Of a stretch of 64,000 nt of DNA, positions 51,401-64,000 are shown one piece after another. Source of the DNA: Xylocopa sonorina (taxonomy: Eukaryota > Arthropoda > Insecta > Hymenoptera > Apidae); NCBI RefSeq assembly GCF_050948175.1, contig NC_135202.1, positions 2,852,001 through 2,916,000 on the forward strand. Reading direction: 5' to 3'. The position numbers and the translations under genes are program-made. The notes below the pieces were generated by a model. The model was given only the letters and a program-made list of their open reading frames with translations, had not been told where the DNA came from and ran no database searches. Every line of letters begins with the position of its first letter. The stretch's first letter is position 1.

Positions 51401-54400
51401 AAAGGAACGACTTCGCGTAGCCAGCCTTCTCGGTGTTCTTTCGTTCGTTTAGCGAAAGTTTATTTTGAGGTAGCTGGCGCGCCTTGTTCGTGCTCGAACA
51501 GTCTGCCAGCGAATAAAAGGAATAGCCGAGGACCGAATAAATTATGCAAAATAACTGTTGGGATCACGTTGCTCGTTGAAGCACGCGATAGCGACAGAAT
51601 TAACCGCACTAAATAATACGCTTTTAACGGCGTCTTTAACGAAAGACGAGAAAGAGAAAAGAAAGAAATTCCATTGCTTCGAATCGTACACAACTTAGCT
51701 CGGCCATTATTTCTTTTCCAAAGACATTTGCCAAGACAAAATTAATTTATAAGTTGAAAATTTGGAAAATTTGGTCTTTTGTTGCCAATGTGGTAGAGTC
51801 AGTTGAAATTTCGGAGTCACTCATCCCTTTTTCTTCCCACGTGCCATCGTCCCTTTCCTTTGCAAATCTCCTTTCTCCCTGATTTCACACTTCCTCCTCC
51901 AATCTCTATCCTTTCACACCACCTCCTACGTCTCTAGTTCTCCTTCACTTGCTCCGCAATTTTACTACTCGAAGAATCTGACCGTGCAAGGGTCGCAACT
52001 TAATCAGCCGCGCTGCTAGACATCAAAGGATAGGTAAAATTCGTCGTTTGATCGGTAAGCGACACGTCCTGGCTCGAAGCAACGGTTCGCATTTAAATGG
52101 AAATCAATGCCCTTCTCCTTTGATCGCGATCCAACGAGCTGATCCTACGTCTTCGCGCACACATCAACACGCCTAATACATAAGTAGCTGGACAGATCCG
52201 TTGACCCAAGCGAACGCGTTCTTTCCACCCACTTTTTATTTATCGCGCCACCAGGCTGTTCGGTTTCCGCTCTCGTTATCCGTTAATGCACCACCGTCCT
52301 ATCGTTCTGCTTATCTGCGTATTTAGTTGGATTCCAGAGTGAAAAAGCTCGGGAGCATTTAAACGATATTACTTTATTCTTCGATCCATACGGCTGGATA
52401 CTCCGAGCGGTGAATTAGCCTCAATGAGAGAAGTTTCTCAAGGGTTGCGGCTACCTTGCGACGATGTCTCTCTTTTCTAGCGGTTATGCGTACGGTTTGT
52501 GATATTGTGGACGATATTTGTGTGTGAAATAACCCTATGGTGTTAATTTAATTTGGTAAATGAGAGTAGCTTCCGGAGTGCGAAGGATTAATTTGTAGAT
52601 CAAAATTAAAAACTCTTGGTTTTCAATTATATTATATTAATTACTGTGGAAATGGATGGGTGAATGCGTGAAATACGAGCGATTATACGAGTGATTTGTT
52701 ATCAGCGAACGTTGAATGTCGAATGTCGGTCTAAAAATATATTTTACCAGAGAAAGGATTAATTCGCGTAAACTACGATTCCAATGTTATTAGTTACCAT
52801 TTTGCTGATAAAAATTCATCCATTCTGTTGTGCTCGAATTCATTCACTACTAGTTTGTTGAAACTGACTACCAGGATGAATAGAATCGATCGAAACCATA
52901 ACCAGATAACCGGTCGAATTATCACTGAAGAAGGATGAAGCGGATTCTTATACCATTGCCACGAAATCTTTGCCATCTTCCGACACACGAAGATCCTATA
53001 TAAGACCATTATCAGAATCGTTAGACAATCGAGTCCAGCAGCGATTTCGATATACTCCAGTCTCCATCCTGGTGGATATCCGGCCGCGAATCCAGGTCTG
53101 GCAGACACCCTCTTTCGTGACCTGTCGCAGGATTTGCCGGCCCAATAAAAGGATTAACGGGACGAGGGTTAATCCCATTGGGAGGGCCATCCTCGCACCT
53201 ACGCCCCTATTTCTTTTCTTCTCTTTCCCTCCGCTTCTTCCCGGCTTTGTCCCATCGCTTTCACACGTGGTGATTCCGTCTTCTTTTCTCGCGCGCTTCC
53301 GCACCCTTGCTCACCCTCGCCCCCTCTCCTTCCTCTATCCGTTACTCGCTCCATTTCTTTCTCTTCCCACGTTTCTACCCAGATCCGCCGTGCCCTCTTC
53401 CACGGTTCGTCGTCCTCTTTATAGCGCAGCCTGATTAGCGGCCACCCACCCACGTACCACTGACCTTAACGTTGATAACGAACGATTATTTTCACCCTGG
53501 ATTAGTCGCCGCTCTTATTCAATATATTCTCGCTGGCTTTGGATTTCGATGCCGAGGGTGGCGGTTGCCGATCGCCGCTTCTAATTGGTCAACCCTTCTT
53601 CTTTTCATTCTTTTTTGATAGTGAAGGATAGCGAATGTATTGGGGCTCTGATTAGTATGCAAATTGACAAAAAAAAAAAAAAAAAAAAATACTTGTCTGT
53701 TGCGTACTTTGCACTTTGACCGATAATTATTATCGTTTGATGTTGTTTATAATTACTTTAATTATTATACGTAATGTTATAACGATTATTTGAAACATAA
53801 CGCGACCACTATTGCCAGTGGATGTTTAAAGAGTTTCTCACAAAAGGGCTCTCACACAAAGACGTTGGAGGATCAATAGAAAAAAGAGAGAAATAAGTAA
53901 ACAAGGCGAAACAGAAAATTACTACAAAGTGCATGAAATATCGGCAGACGATAGTGGCGCGAGTTTGGTCACGGTGAACTATGAAACGTAAATATCGCGG
54001 CCATTTTGCGCGGTAAACGAAATCGATAAAAACCGGCCATCCAGCAACGATTACGTATAAACGAAATATTGAGCCATCGTCCCAGCAGCGCGTAAATCTC
54101 CCCCTCCCTTGCGCCCTTTCTAGCCACCCTACCGCCACCCTAGGATTCGTTCAGTTAAATTTCAGGATTATTATTATCGGCGACTATTCGGGATTATGGT
54201 TCGTTTCATCGATCGCGGCGCATTATGTTTACAAGCAGGCTCATCCAGCGTGGCACAACGGGCATTTTCAATTAATTTCGTTTTAATCGACGCGCCGTTG
54301 CTGGGCGCGTCGATGTACAGTGGATTACCAAAGTGTTCAAAGATTTACATTCGAAAATTTTAACGAGTAAAATATGAATACTCGATAGCAAAAATGAATC

Positions 54401-57400
54401 GTTAAACCGATTTTATATGAAATTAATGTAATCGAATATGTCCATATCGAATTTTCCGTGATTGCCATAAAATGTATACGTATCAATCGTTAAGCGACAT
54501 GAATATTTAAAGTACAAAGAAAATACAATTAAAGGTACATTAGTGGTATGTGTGTATACCATTACAGAAATTAAGGTCGTGCTGCAACGATAACGTACGA
54601 AAGGTGAGAGAGGCACGGGCATTCGGTCAGTTTGGGTAATAACGTCGCGAGAGCGACGCATAAAGGGTGAACCAACGTTTCGCGCAGTGTGAAAAGGGGT
54701 AAGTGAAGCTTCTAATCAAGTCTACTCCGACTCAGTCTTTTATAGTTCCATTTATTATTATTAAATACTATTTGATCGAAGAATAACGTGACTTGGATGT
54801 CTCTCCAAAATATTTTCTCACCTTTTTACGTGCCTCGCATGCAATACGAGCATTCTATATTTGTAACGAAACGAATAAGGGAAACATTTCTAGAGTACAA
54901 CGAATCCGAACGTTCTACGACCGCACAATTACGCAAACATTTAATAAAATTCAATTTCTCTTTCGTGCCTTTCGCTCGAGTAGCTTTTTGCGCGGTTTTT
55001 TTTCACCCTCGCCTCGCCCATCTCCGTTCCGCGAGTAGATTCATACGTTATGAGGCTGGTTACGGTGATTTTCTTTTTTTTTTTTTTTCTTTTCCACGGA
55101 ACAGAATTTCATCTCGTATCAGCGGAAGTTTTAATGTACTTGCTGGTAGCGGGCCGGAGAACGGATGGGGTAAGAGTGGGAAAGGGAGAAAAACGAGGGG
55201 AATTTGTCTGAATCGTTGCTCGAGCACCGGGAACGCGGTATTCGTTTCTATTTCTGGTGAAATCTGACAAGGAACGGCTCTTAAGGTAATTTTGTTGGGG
55301 ATCCGTGTTTGTTGACGATTCAAATGGTAATCTCGAGATGATTGTGATGGTAATTGCGCCGCGGTTTGCGGACGATACTGATTCTATTTGCTTGATTTTG
55401 TAAGGGTTCGTTTCAAACGACGCAAGAAATAATTAGCCGCGAAAGAATGGGAAACCAGATACTTTACCCTTTGTCTATTTCAATAAACGTCTCGACGAAT
55501 AGAAGAACCTGCGGAAATGAGAAAACTGTCGGTGGAATATTCTCAGAACGAATAAAATTTAATAAAATACTTCTAGTTATGTAAGTAAGTTGGTCATGGT
55601 GTTTCAACAAATGTAACTTAAATGTAACAAATATGAACTTCTTTCGTGGTGACTTTTCGTCGTTTCGTCGTTCTTTCAAACTTCTTAAGGCAATACGATC
55701 ATCCTCCCTTTTTTAAGTCGCGCTACACCTTCAAGAAACGCTAGCAAAAAATCAAATCGAGAAATTTTAAGGTTCGCAGGACGCATCGAGAAACAGCCAC
55801 GAAACTGTAAGAAAAGGGCGGAGGGGGAGGGATAGCGGATTCAGCATTGGTAGCCGGGTTCGTGAATTACGAGACGGCGTAGGGTGAACGCGAATGGGGT
55901 AGAAATTGTAGTAAAGCAATAATCCAATGCTTGGGACGTACATGAGCCGTGCATGCACGTAGTGTACATGCACGCGTGCTCGTTTGGCAAGTGTAAGAAG
56001 ATTATAACTCACTTGCAAGTAAAACGAACGACTCGAAACCTCGTGCACGTATTACGTAATGTATTGTAAATTCGACGGGTCGATTTCTCTGCTTCGTTCG
56101 AGATATTCGTTGCTTGCGAATAGGGCGAGCGTAAAAACTTAGTTTGTTAAACAAATTCCAACTAATTCGTTCAAAAAATATTAGGTATTAGTAGGAAAAG
56201 GAAAATACGTGCGTAGCGAGTACGTACACGATTTAACGAACGAATAAAAAGGAATTTTAAAAGAATATTAAATATTTTTTGAAACTCTTCACTAAACACA
56301 ATTCGGTTTCATTATAATTATAATTGAAACAAATATGAAATTAATTCTCAGGTAACAATTACGGTGAAATTACCCTCTGTAGCTAGAAAAGATTTTTATT
56401 TTTAATTCCACGCGTAGACGTTTATCTAAATTACCATCGCCACGCGTAATTTCAAAGCATTATTTAATTAAATATAATTTAATTAAAATATTGAGATCCT
56501 GCACTTGCTGTTTCAAAGTAAATTTATATCTACGTTCACGCTGTATCTCGCCAGAGTTAACCAGATACTCATTGGTGCAATTAACATTACGCGAACCGCC
56601 TAACGTTTGTCCAACTGAACATTTCTGAAAAATCAGTCGGTCGAACGAGCGACTGAAGAATTTAAAAGAACGCGCTTAAAAATCGAGACACGAACAGGCC
56701 GAGGCGAGACGCACGAAACGCAAACCGCCGACAAACTTTTACCGTACACGAATTTCTAAACGAGTAAAAGGAGGAGGAGTAGAAACTTTGCTATCCGACG
56801 CGAAACACAATGGGGACGGAAACAAAACGCGTGAAAGAAACGCGAGGAGTAACTGAAGGGGCGGTGTGGGAACTTTTGTGGATTTGACGCGGTTCGCTGC
56901 ATCCCTTCGCTGTTTTCAATATCTTTTATCCGGTAAAAGGGCCAGAGAATTTTCGGCGTGCCGCGACCAGGAGCGTCTTGAATCGTAAGGGCAAGTTTCG
57001 CGCGAAGGACAGACGGAGGGGTTGCGCAGAGCCAGTAAGTTCATCTTGAAAACGCGTTTCTAAGCGCGCGGACCACCCTTCGACCCTGCGATGAAACTTG
57101 AATGCGGTCTCGTCCGCCATCGCGAGACGACCGAATTTCGTCGTGAAACTTTCCGCCGACATGGTAAACGCGGAAGTTTATCGTTCATTTTGCATACACC
57201 TGAAATCCGCGTCACTTAACTTCTGTAGAGATGTGTACGCGTCTGACAGGCCGCTTCGGGAGCATTACGTTCGTTTCAAAGCATGCCTGACGTTTCATCC
57301 TCCTACTTAATGCTGATGACCACACTATGGATGTATGTGCTCCTACTTACGCGTTTGTGGGAAATTGAAATGTCCACGAAAGGATAGAGTACAAGAATAT

Positions 57401-60400
57401 TAAAAATATTTGAGACAGAGTATAGATTATGATAAAAAATGCCCGATTGTCCCAGAAATTTACAAAAACATTTTTGGAACAATTATGTATCCTCAAAACG
57501 ACTTGATTCTCTCGAGGAAAGCATTTGTCTTCATCGAAGACGCGCACGGAGGAGGTCGAGGGAGAAAATTGACCGAAAAGCGGCGTAGGAGGAAAAAATG
57601 GCCGCCTTACAATTACGGGTAAGGGAAATAAATCTGGAGTTCGCGTGTCCTATCCATTTCACGTAGTTCCCTTTAGCGAGCTCGATCATTTTTACTTCCT
57701 GGCGCGAGGAGAAGAAAGCTGTTGGCCGGAAGCAGCGAGTGAAAAATGCCCGTTATGGGCGACAATAAAATACGATATCAAATTCTGGATGAAGTCAAAT
57801 AATAAATTTAAAAACCTATGAACTTTCAACAACACAGAGAGCAGTACAAAATTCTTCTGTAATTTCATACATTACATTATAAATGAAAAATTTTTCCAAT
57901 TTTCAATGCTTGCGGAAGAAATTCAAAATTCATCTACTTACTTTTAGTTGACAATCGTTGATTCTTATTATTTCATTATATTTTGCATTTTATTCCGTAT
58001 AGTAGTTACTGCACGGCCTTAGAATAGAGGATATTGAATAATTTCCGTGGCGATCGTGAAGCATCGCGTCATAATTGCACGAAAACCGATACGCAACGGA
58101 TAACGTGACGTATGGGTCGCTTAGCTTCTCATCGAGGAGCGGGCAGAAATAATTTTTTCCAATTTTTCACGACGCGAAATGCGCGATACGTACGGCGCGA
58201 TAAGGGCTCCGACATAAATCGCGCAACAGGGACGGGGATGCGTTATCGAGCCAGCAACAGTATGGCCGCGCGCGCACGACGGTGCTCTGATAAAGTTCTG
58301 TCATTTTTATCGACGAGTCGCTCGCAGGTTCGTTAAAAAACGAGTCGGCTGATCGGCTCGTCAAACGGAATTATCGAACGGACTCAACGGTGGACTCGCT
58401 GTTTATCCGCCCCGTAAACAACGCCATACGCTTCTCTTCAAATTTTGTCTGTTTTATATTTTTGCTAGCTCGTCAACGGTCGTTCGTTTCCACGATCGTT
58501 TCCGTCGATCCCCCTTTTTTTTTTTTTTTACGAAAGCTTCCCTTTTGAGATCGATAAATTCTTGTTTGCTGTCTTCGACGCTTCCGCCATGTTGTAATGC
58601 AGTGTTGAAAAGTGTGTTTGGTTGTGTATTTGTTCGACAGTTGCAAAAGTTCGAATGCAACAACAGAATATCTCGACGAGTTTATTCTAAAAATATAATA
58701 AAAATTTTACACTTTTACATTTTTCACTTCTATAGGTTCTCCACCGCTTTATACGTATCATTTTATGGCTCCACAAGATGGATTTCGCAAAAGGCTAATT
58801 ATTTCTATAGATGAAACGATATAGTATCGCATATCAGAGTATTTTAACGAGTTCTAATTTTTTAATTACAAGGTAAATGGATTTTTGTGAGAAAAGCATA
58901 ATCGTTGTTCTTCCACTCTACGGAAAAGTAACCGAAATGAACTCTCGGTTTACTTAGCCTGGTTCTCAGCTGCGGTGTTATACCCTCTAACAACACCACG
59001 CACTATCTACTCTGCCTCTCTCTCAAAACTACAAAAAACGAAGAAAAAATCGTAACACATAACATATTCACGCCTCCCATCGCCAGGCAACGTCCCGCAT
59101 CAACCCTCGCGTCGGTGCATCGAACGCTCCGCTAATTGCCCGCGTCTCGTTAGCGCGCGAGACCATCGCCGCGGGCGTAAATTAGGAGGACAATTAGCCT
59201 TAACGTCCGGCCAACGGGCGTCTTATGAAAATGCACAGGACAAAACGTTTTCCTGGCCCCGCGCGACTTCCGTGGAATTCGCGCTTCGCGGCCCCGCGTA
59301 AATTCCGCGGACGACAAGGGGAACGACTACCGCCAGGCAAGGGAGCGAAGGGTGGCGGTGGATTCGAACACCCACCCGGAGTGAAACTGGCCAGGATTAC
59401 CGCGCCGCTGCCGCAGGAAGGGGAGGCTGGGTTGGTACACCGAAGCAAGGGTCGGGCATTAGAATTCATGCGGAGACATTTGCGGTCCGGCTCCTAACGA
59501 CCAGCTGTAAAAAGCTGGCCGAAGCTGCGAAGTGGAAAGCGAAAGGGGGTGCGAGCCAGAAGTCGAGGACGAAGAAGAAGGAGGAGAGGAGGGTTGCTTA
59601 TGCGGGATGAATAAAAAATCGCTCGCCCCGTGTTGGAAGGTTACACGTGGTCCAAAGATGAATATCGTGTTACATCGAATCGATGCGTGTCGATTCCGAG
59701 GATCACGCGAGCGTAAGCGTGTCACGTTTCCACGTGATCGATGTCCGGGACGGGGGTTCCCGTGGCGCGGGTCGAGCGGTGCTCTTCGAGTTTGATTAGT
59801 AGGGTGGTTACGATCGGCGATTGGTTCGAAGGTCGAATGTGAAGTGGGTGGAATTTGTTTCGTCGGTTGGATCGAAGGTCGTTCGAGAGGGACGGGTAAA
59901 TTGAAAGATCTTTGGTTTGGTTTTTCGTGAGGGACGGGGTGAGGGATGTTGCTCGGAAGAATACATTTGTCTGCGGGCTTCTGGAGAGGGAATGATGGAG
60001 AAGCATTTTCGGATGGATTTTTCGCCTGCGATATTTCCTCGATTCGTTGAATATTTCAGTAAATGTATATTGATGGAGACAGGAGCAAATTTTATATATT
60101 TTTTTTCTCCGTACCTTGAGAAGAGTAAATCGAGCTTCGAACTGTTTAGAGGTTTAGATGCTGTAGCCATTTTTTTGTGTACATTATCTAAATAAGCAGA
60201 AATTAGTTGCAGATTGATGCAATGAAGAAAGTTTCGTCAAAGCATCGCGGAACGTGATATGTATTTGAGTCCTTGTAAAATAGTACGATTCAATCTGTGC
60301 ATACTTGCGTGCACGCAACTCGGAATAATATAGCGGACAACTAAATGAAAGTTAGGCGGTGCTCGACAATGTTAAGGTCGAGGTTCAACTTTCTGTTTAC

Positions 60401-63400
60401 GGATTGCGTTTCAATGGAATTCGAAACTGCGTTGCGGTTAAAACGCAGCCTTTGAGGGAAGATTTTCACGGATAGAAGTTGGCAATGCTTGTTGAAACTC
60501 TAGGAAATGTTACCGTTGAATCGTTGGATTGAAATAAAATGAATCTATGATAATGGATTAATTTATTGCGTCATTAAACGTTTTTACTATCAATACAGCA
60601 TTTCCGTGTTTTCCGTGCTCGCATAACTAGCGATTGAACAGTTCTCTCTCGAGCACGCGTATAATATATTAATAATACGCTGAAGAAAATTAATTAATCA
60701 AAACGCAGGGAATTTAAAGTTTCCAACCACGTAACGTTTTCCTGCTTACTGCAATGAATACTGTACACGCTTTTAAGTCACTCGCTCATCCGTTAAATCA
60801 CTCGATCGTACCGTCCTCTACGTGCATGCATCACCCAGTTGCAGCTAGCAACGGGAACATCTTCGCTCTTTGAATCGTTGAGCACGTAAACCAGTATTAA
60901 CAAATTAACAGACTCCCTCCTCTTCCCTCTCTCCGTCAAAGAGTTCTCCTTTGACTCACAGTTGATCTTTCAAGCAACGGGTCCGGCGAACGTTTCGGCC
61001 CATTTCAAAGGCGAAGACCGTCGGCGGAAATTTAAAGTTTCGTCCAAGGTGGCTGCGTTCCGCGTAAAGTGCCCTCTAATTCTGTCGCTGTTGGAACCAG
61101 CCTCTGAAAATCCTCTTCCGGCTGTCGCTGGGATCCTGCTGTAATTAATGTAACATCCCACCGCCCCCCTCACCGAACTGGTCCTGCCTTCGCTCATCGA
61201 ACGACCAAGGGATCAATTTTAAGTTTAACAAACGAGTTTGCAACGTCGCGGCCAACGAGCGGCCCGTTTTTCTCGTTAACTTTCTCGCCGCCGTTATAAT
61301 CATAAATCGGTTATCCAGCGCTGGGCCCTGGCCGGCCTGGATTATTAGCGATTAGCTATAAATTGCAAATTCTTCCGGCGACGCGATTACCGGGGAATCG
61401 GTTATGGGTCGGCGTTGAAATTCGCTCGGTTTTAATCATCCCTACGCTAACGGTGGTTCGTTCGCTCGAAAATGGCGTTTCATTTATCGACAGCTGTCTT
61501 TCGTTTTCTACAAAAGTGACTGCTTCTTTTTCGTTATTTTGCTCATTTCGTTCGTAAAATTATTTCTCGTAAAAATACTTTTTTTTATAGTTGCTTTCGT
61601 ACTTGGTCAATTCTACTAATTTTCTTTTAACAAAGTGGTTTTCAAAAGAATTGTAACGAAAATTCAATTGTGTTTTATGTTTGCGTATGCAATGCCCCTG
61701 GGTAGAGGTTTTTCAGTTCTCTTACGCTGCCAAGGTCATTATCAAAAAATCCGTTACATCATTCTACCATTTCTACGCATCTTCGATATAAATACCAGTA
61801 AATTACGTCTCTCGCTCTATGTTAATTATATAATTAATTGAAATATTTGAAAAAGATGGCCATTTTGGACCTATATGTATAAATGAGCAAGTAGGTTTTT
61901 ATATTTATTTCGAAGCACTTGAAATTTATTTTATTCGAATCGATATAATACTACGCTAAGGGCACGAGTATTTTTGCTCAAATATTAATGGGACTCATAG
62001 AGCCAACCATTCGAAGGTAATTCTCGTTCGAGCTTCCCATCGATGTCATTTACAGCGGGGGAACGTCCGAAATTTGAACGATATCGAAATGTTCGAAGGT
62101 GGACGTGATTTTTAAGGTTCCGCCCCCGAGGGTTGTTAGTACCCGCGCGCGATACCGCCGCGTGATTTAACGCGGAACCGTCCGGCTAAGGGAAAAAATA
62201 TGCAAACGAGATAAATCGGCCCGAATAAATCAAACGAGGTGAATTATACTGGGTACTTTGCTGGTTCCCCAGCTTCGACTAGCTGAACCTCCGAGTGCAA
62301 CAAAGAAGCTCGACTTAATAGCCCCGCTTAATGCTGCAAATCCTCTTTTCGTTGAAAAGCATCGTTTCTTGTTTGTTACCCTGTTCGTGTGCCCTTCGCA
62401 TCGTAGAAAGTCGCTCGTTCGTCGACTCGTTTCCGTTCAATGCATCGAATGCGGCCAGTAAATTATTCAAGGGAGAAGCAGTAGGTCGAGAGACACACTG
62501 AATCTATTCATGCCGCATGAAAATGAAATCGTAAGATTAGTAACGGGAAAATCATTTTTGTTTTCGCTCTATATCACCGAGTTTCTTTCTTTATATAGAT
62601 CACTTTTTGCCTATCCTCGAATAATATTTAATGATGCGCCCCGCGATGTATCACATCTTGCTAATATTTAAGGAATTCCATTGACGAGGAAACCCCGCTC
62701 GCGAAGAAATACATAGGGGCTATAAATCATCGAGATCCTCCATCTCAAAGTTTAATTAAAATTCACGTTTCATTTGAATTCAGCTGGCATTCCAGGCCGC
62801 GTTTAAAACCAAAGAGCGAAAAAAGCGGAGCCCGTGGGCTCTGTTCGATATGACGAATATTAATACCGATGAAAATTGATCACCCACGGGAGCACTTTTT
62901 AATCATCAATATTAATTAGTCCATTGAGCCGTGCGCGAATTAAGAAAGTTCACCGGGAAAGAAGAAAGGATAAGACGGGGACGGGAACCGGGGCGTGCCT
63001 ACGAAACGAGAGAGCCCTCTATTTTTTCGCCACCCCCTCCGCGACCACCCCTTTATTCCTTTCCGATTCATCTTGCCGTGGCTCCGCCGAAAATCGAACT
63101 TCAATTTCAGTTAAATGCGTTACGTCGCCCGCCGAGACCAAGAATTAACTGGCACGACCTCTCGAAATTAGTCATTCCCTACTTTCCGAACCGTGTCGAC
63201 GAAGATGAATTGTCTCCAGGGACGCGTCCCGAAACTTCGATTCTGTTTCTGCATACTTTGTATTTAGTTCCGTATACTTTCCTGGCTCGTAATTAGAACG
63301 AACCGTCGTTGCCTCCACGTTCAATCTGATTAGTAATATTTTAATGATCAAAATTTTGTTCGATTATGAGAGAATATGAAATTAAACTTGCAGGCCTCTC

Positions 63401-64000
63401 TTGACATTCGCCACTAAATTGACAGTAACTTTAGACATACAACAATAATTTAATGCTATTTATTTTCGTCTCCCCTTTCGTGTAATAAAATTTCTGACTT
63501 TCTCCGCGTCTAGGGCGCGACTTGATGCACAAAATAAGATTTGATGTTATACAGATTCGGTATAACTATATTAAATGTAATTAAAAATTACATTACTTAT
63601 CCATTGATACCTTAAGATCAGTAGAATGAAATCTGAATAGCAAGTGGAATAAAGCTTAAGATAGGGGACCGCGTACAACTTTCCATTCACACGGTGTCAC
63701 AGATACATGCTTACTAAAGAGATCGAAAGAGTGTTAAGATCATAGAGGGACGTGAGTTACAAATTTAAGCTGTAAGGATTGAATCTTCGCTATACTATGT
63801 TATCACCGCGAACATTAAATGGAAAACATCGATATTCTCAAGTTAAATCTGTTCTCCACAAAAACTTTCCTAAGTGGCTTATTATTACGTCTCGCGATGC
63901 ATACGAGAATGTATTCAGAAAGCGTGTAATGATGTAAGCAAAACTTGCTTCCAAGTGGGTCCGTTGTCGAGCATTTGTACAAGATGGTCGGCTCAAGAGT
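45471..64000. other. No supported gene; probable intergenic or receptor upstream DNA
   Basis: Alternating CpG-rich and AT-rich DNA. A perfect 8-base inverted repeat with a 3-base loop lies at 45682-45700. A hydrophobic leader-like frame begins at ATG 53190 on the minus strand (MALPMGLTLVPLILLLG) after a purine-rich stretch, but no good donor follows. No other recognisable coding segment was found. Confidence 0.45.
53669..53689. repeat. A homopolymer
   Basis: About 21 consecutive A. Similar shorter A or T runs occur near 10715, 13985, 28745, 49680, 55080 and 58515. No retroposed gene copy is seen ahead of it. Confidence 0.85.

Noticed and set aside
52794..53108. 104-codon minus frame with aromatic, membrane-like stretches
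   Set aside because: It opens with GTG rather than ATG, overlaps another leader-like frame in a different phase, and matches no family.
59200..59800. Long CpG-rich frames on both strands
   Set aside because: Low-complexity Gly/Pro/Arg composition, frames open on both strands at once, and no domain recognised.

Overview
This is a window of insect nuclear DNA, most probably from a hymenopteran. Two loci are firmly recognisable and both are animal genes split by spliceosomal introns: a sugar transporter of the insect Tret1-like type, and part of an AMPA-type ionotropic glutamate receptor. The rest is intron or intergenic DNA with short degenerate repeats. CpG is not depleted: runs such as cgcg and gacgcg are common inside otherwise AT-rich DNA. 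This is usual in Hymenoptera and unusual in vertebrates. Nothing bacterial, no CRISPR array, no rRNA and no convincing tRNA was seen. Assignment to a bee-like hymenopteran is inference.

Layout. From 1 to about 19.4 kb no gene is supported; the stretch holds small repeats at 1.16, 1.84, 4.73, 11.8 and 15.5 kb. From 19.42 to 21.47 kb, on the minus strand, lies a complete four-exon Tret1-like transporter of 454 residues with a polyadenylation signal. From 21.5 to 35.6 kb there is mostly non-coding DNA with one dispersed repeat at 26.7 kb, one weak candidate two-exon gene on the plus strand at 29.4-29.8 kb, and a 44-bp minisatellite at 32.7 kb. At 35.59-35.72 kb and 37.97-38.10 kb, on the minus strand, are two consecutive internal exons of the glutamate receptor amino-terminal domain. 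At 39.2-40.3 kb on the plus strand there is a cluster of splice-site-bounded short open segments that could be a small gene or a spliced non-coding RNA. From 40.3 to 64 kb I found no supportable gene; it is probably intron or upstream DNA of the receptor gene, with repeats and low-complexity runs.

How the genes relate. Transporter and receptor are on the same strand. The receptor exons run from high to low coordinates, so the receptor's later exons should lie below 35.59 kb. None was recognised there before the transporter, so either short exons were missed or the transporter sits nested inside a very long receptor intron. Nothing suggests the two act in one pathway. Statements about long blank stretches come from reading by eye, without homology search or gene-prediction software, so short exons may have been missed.
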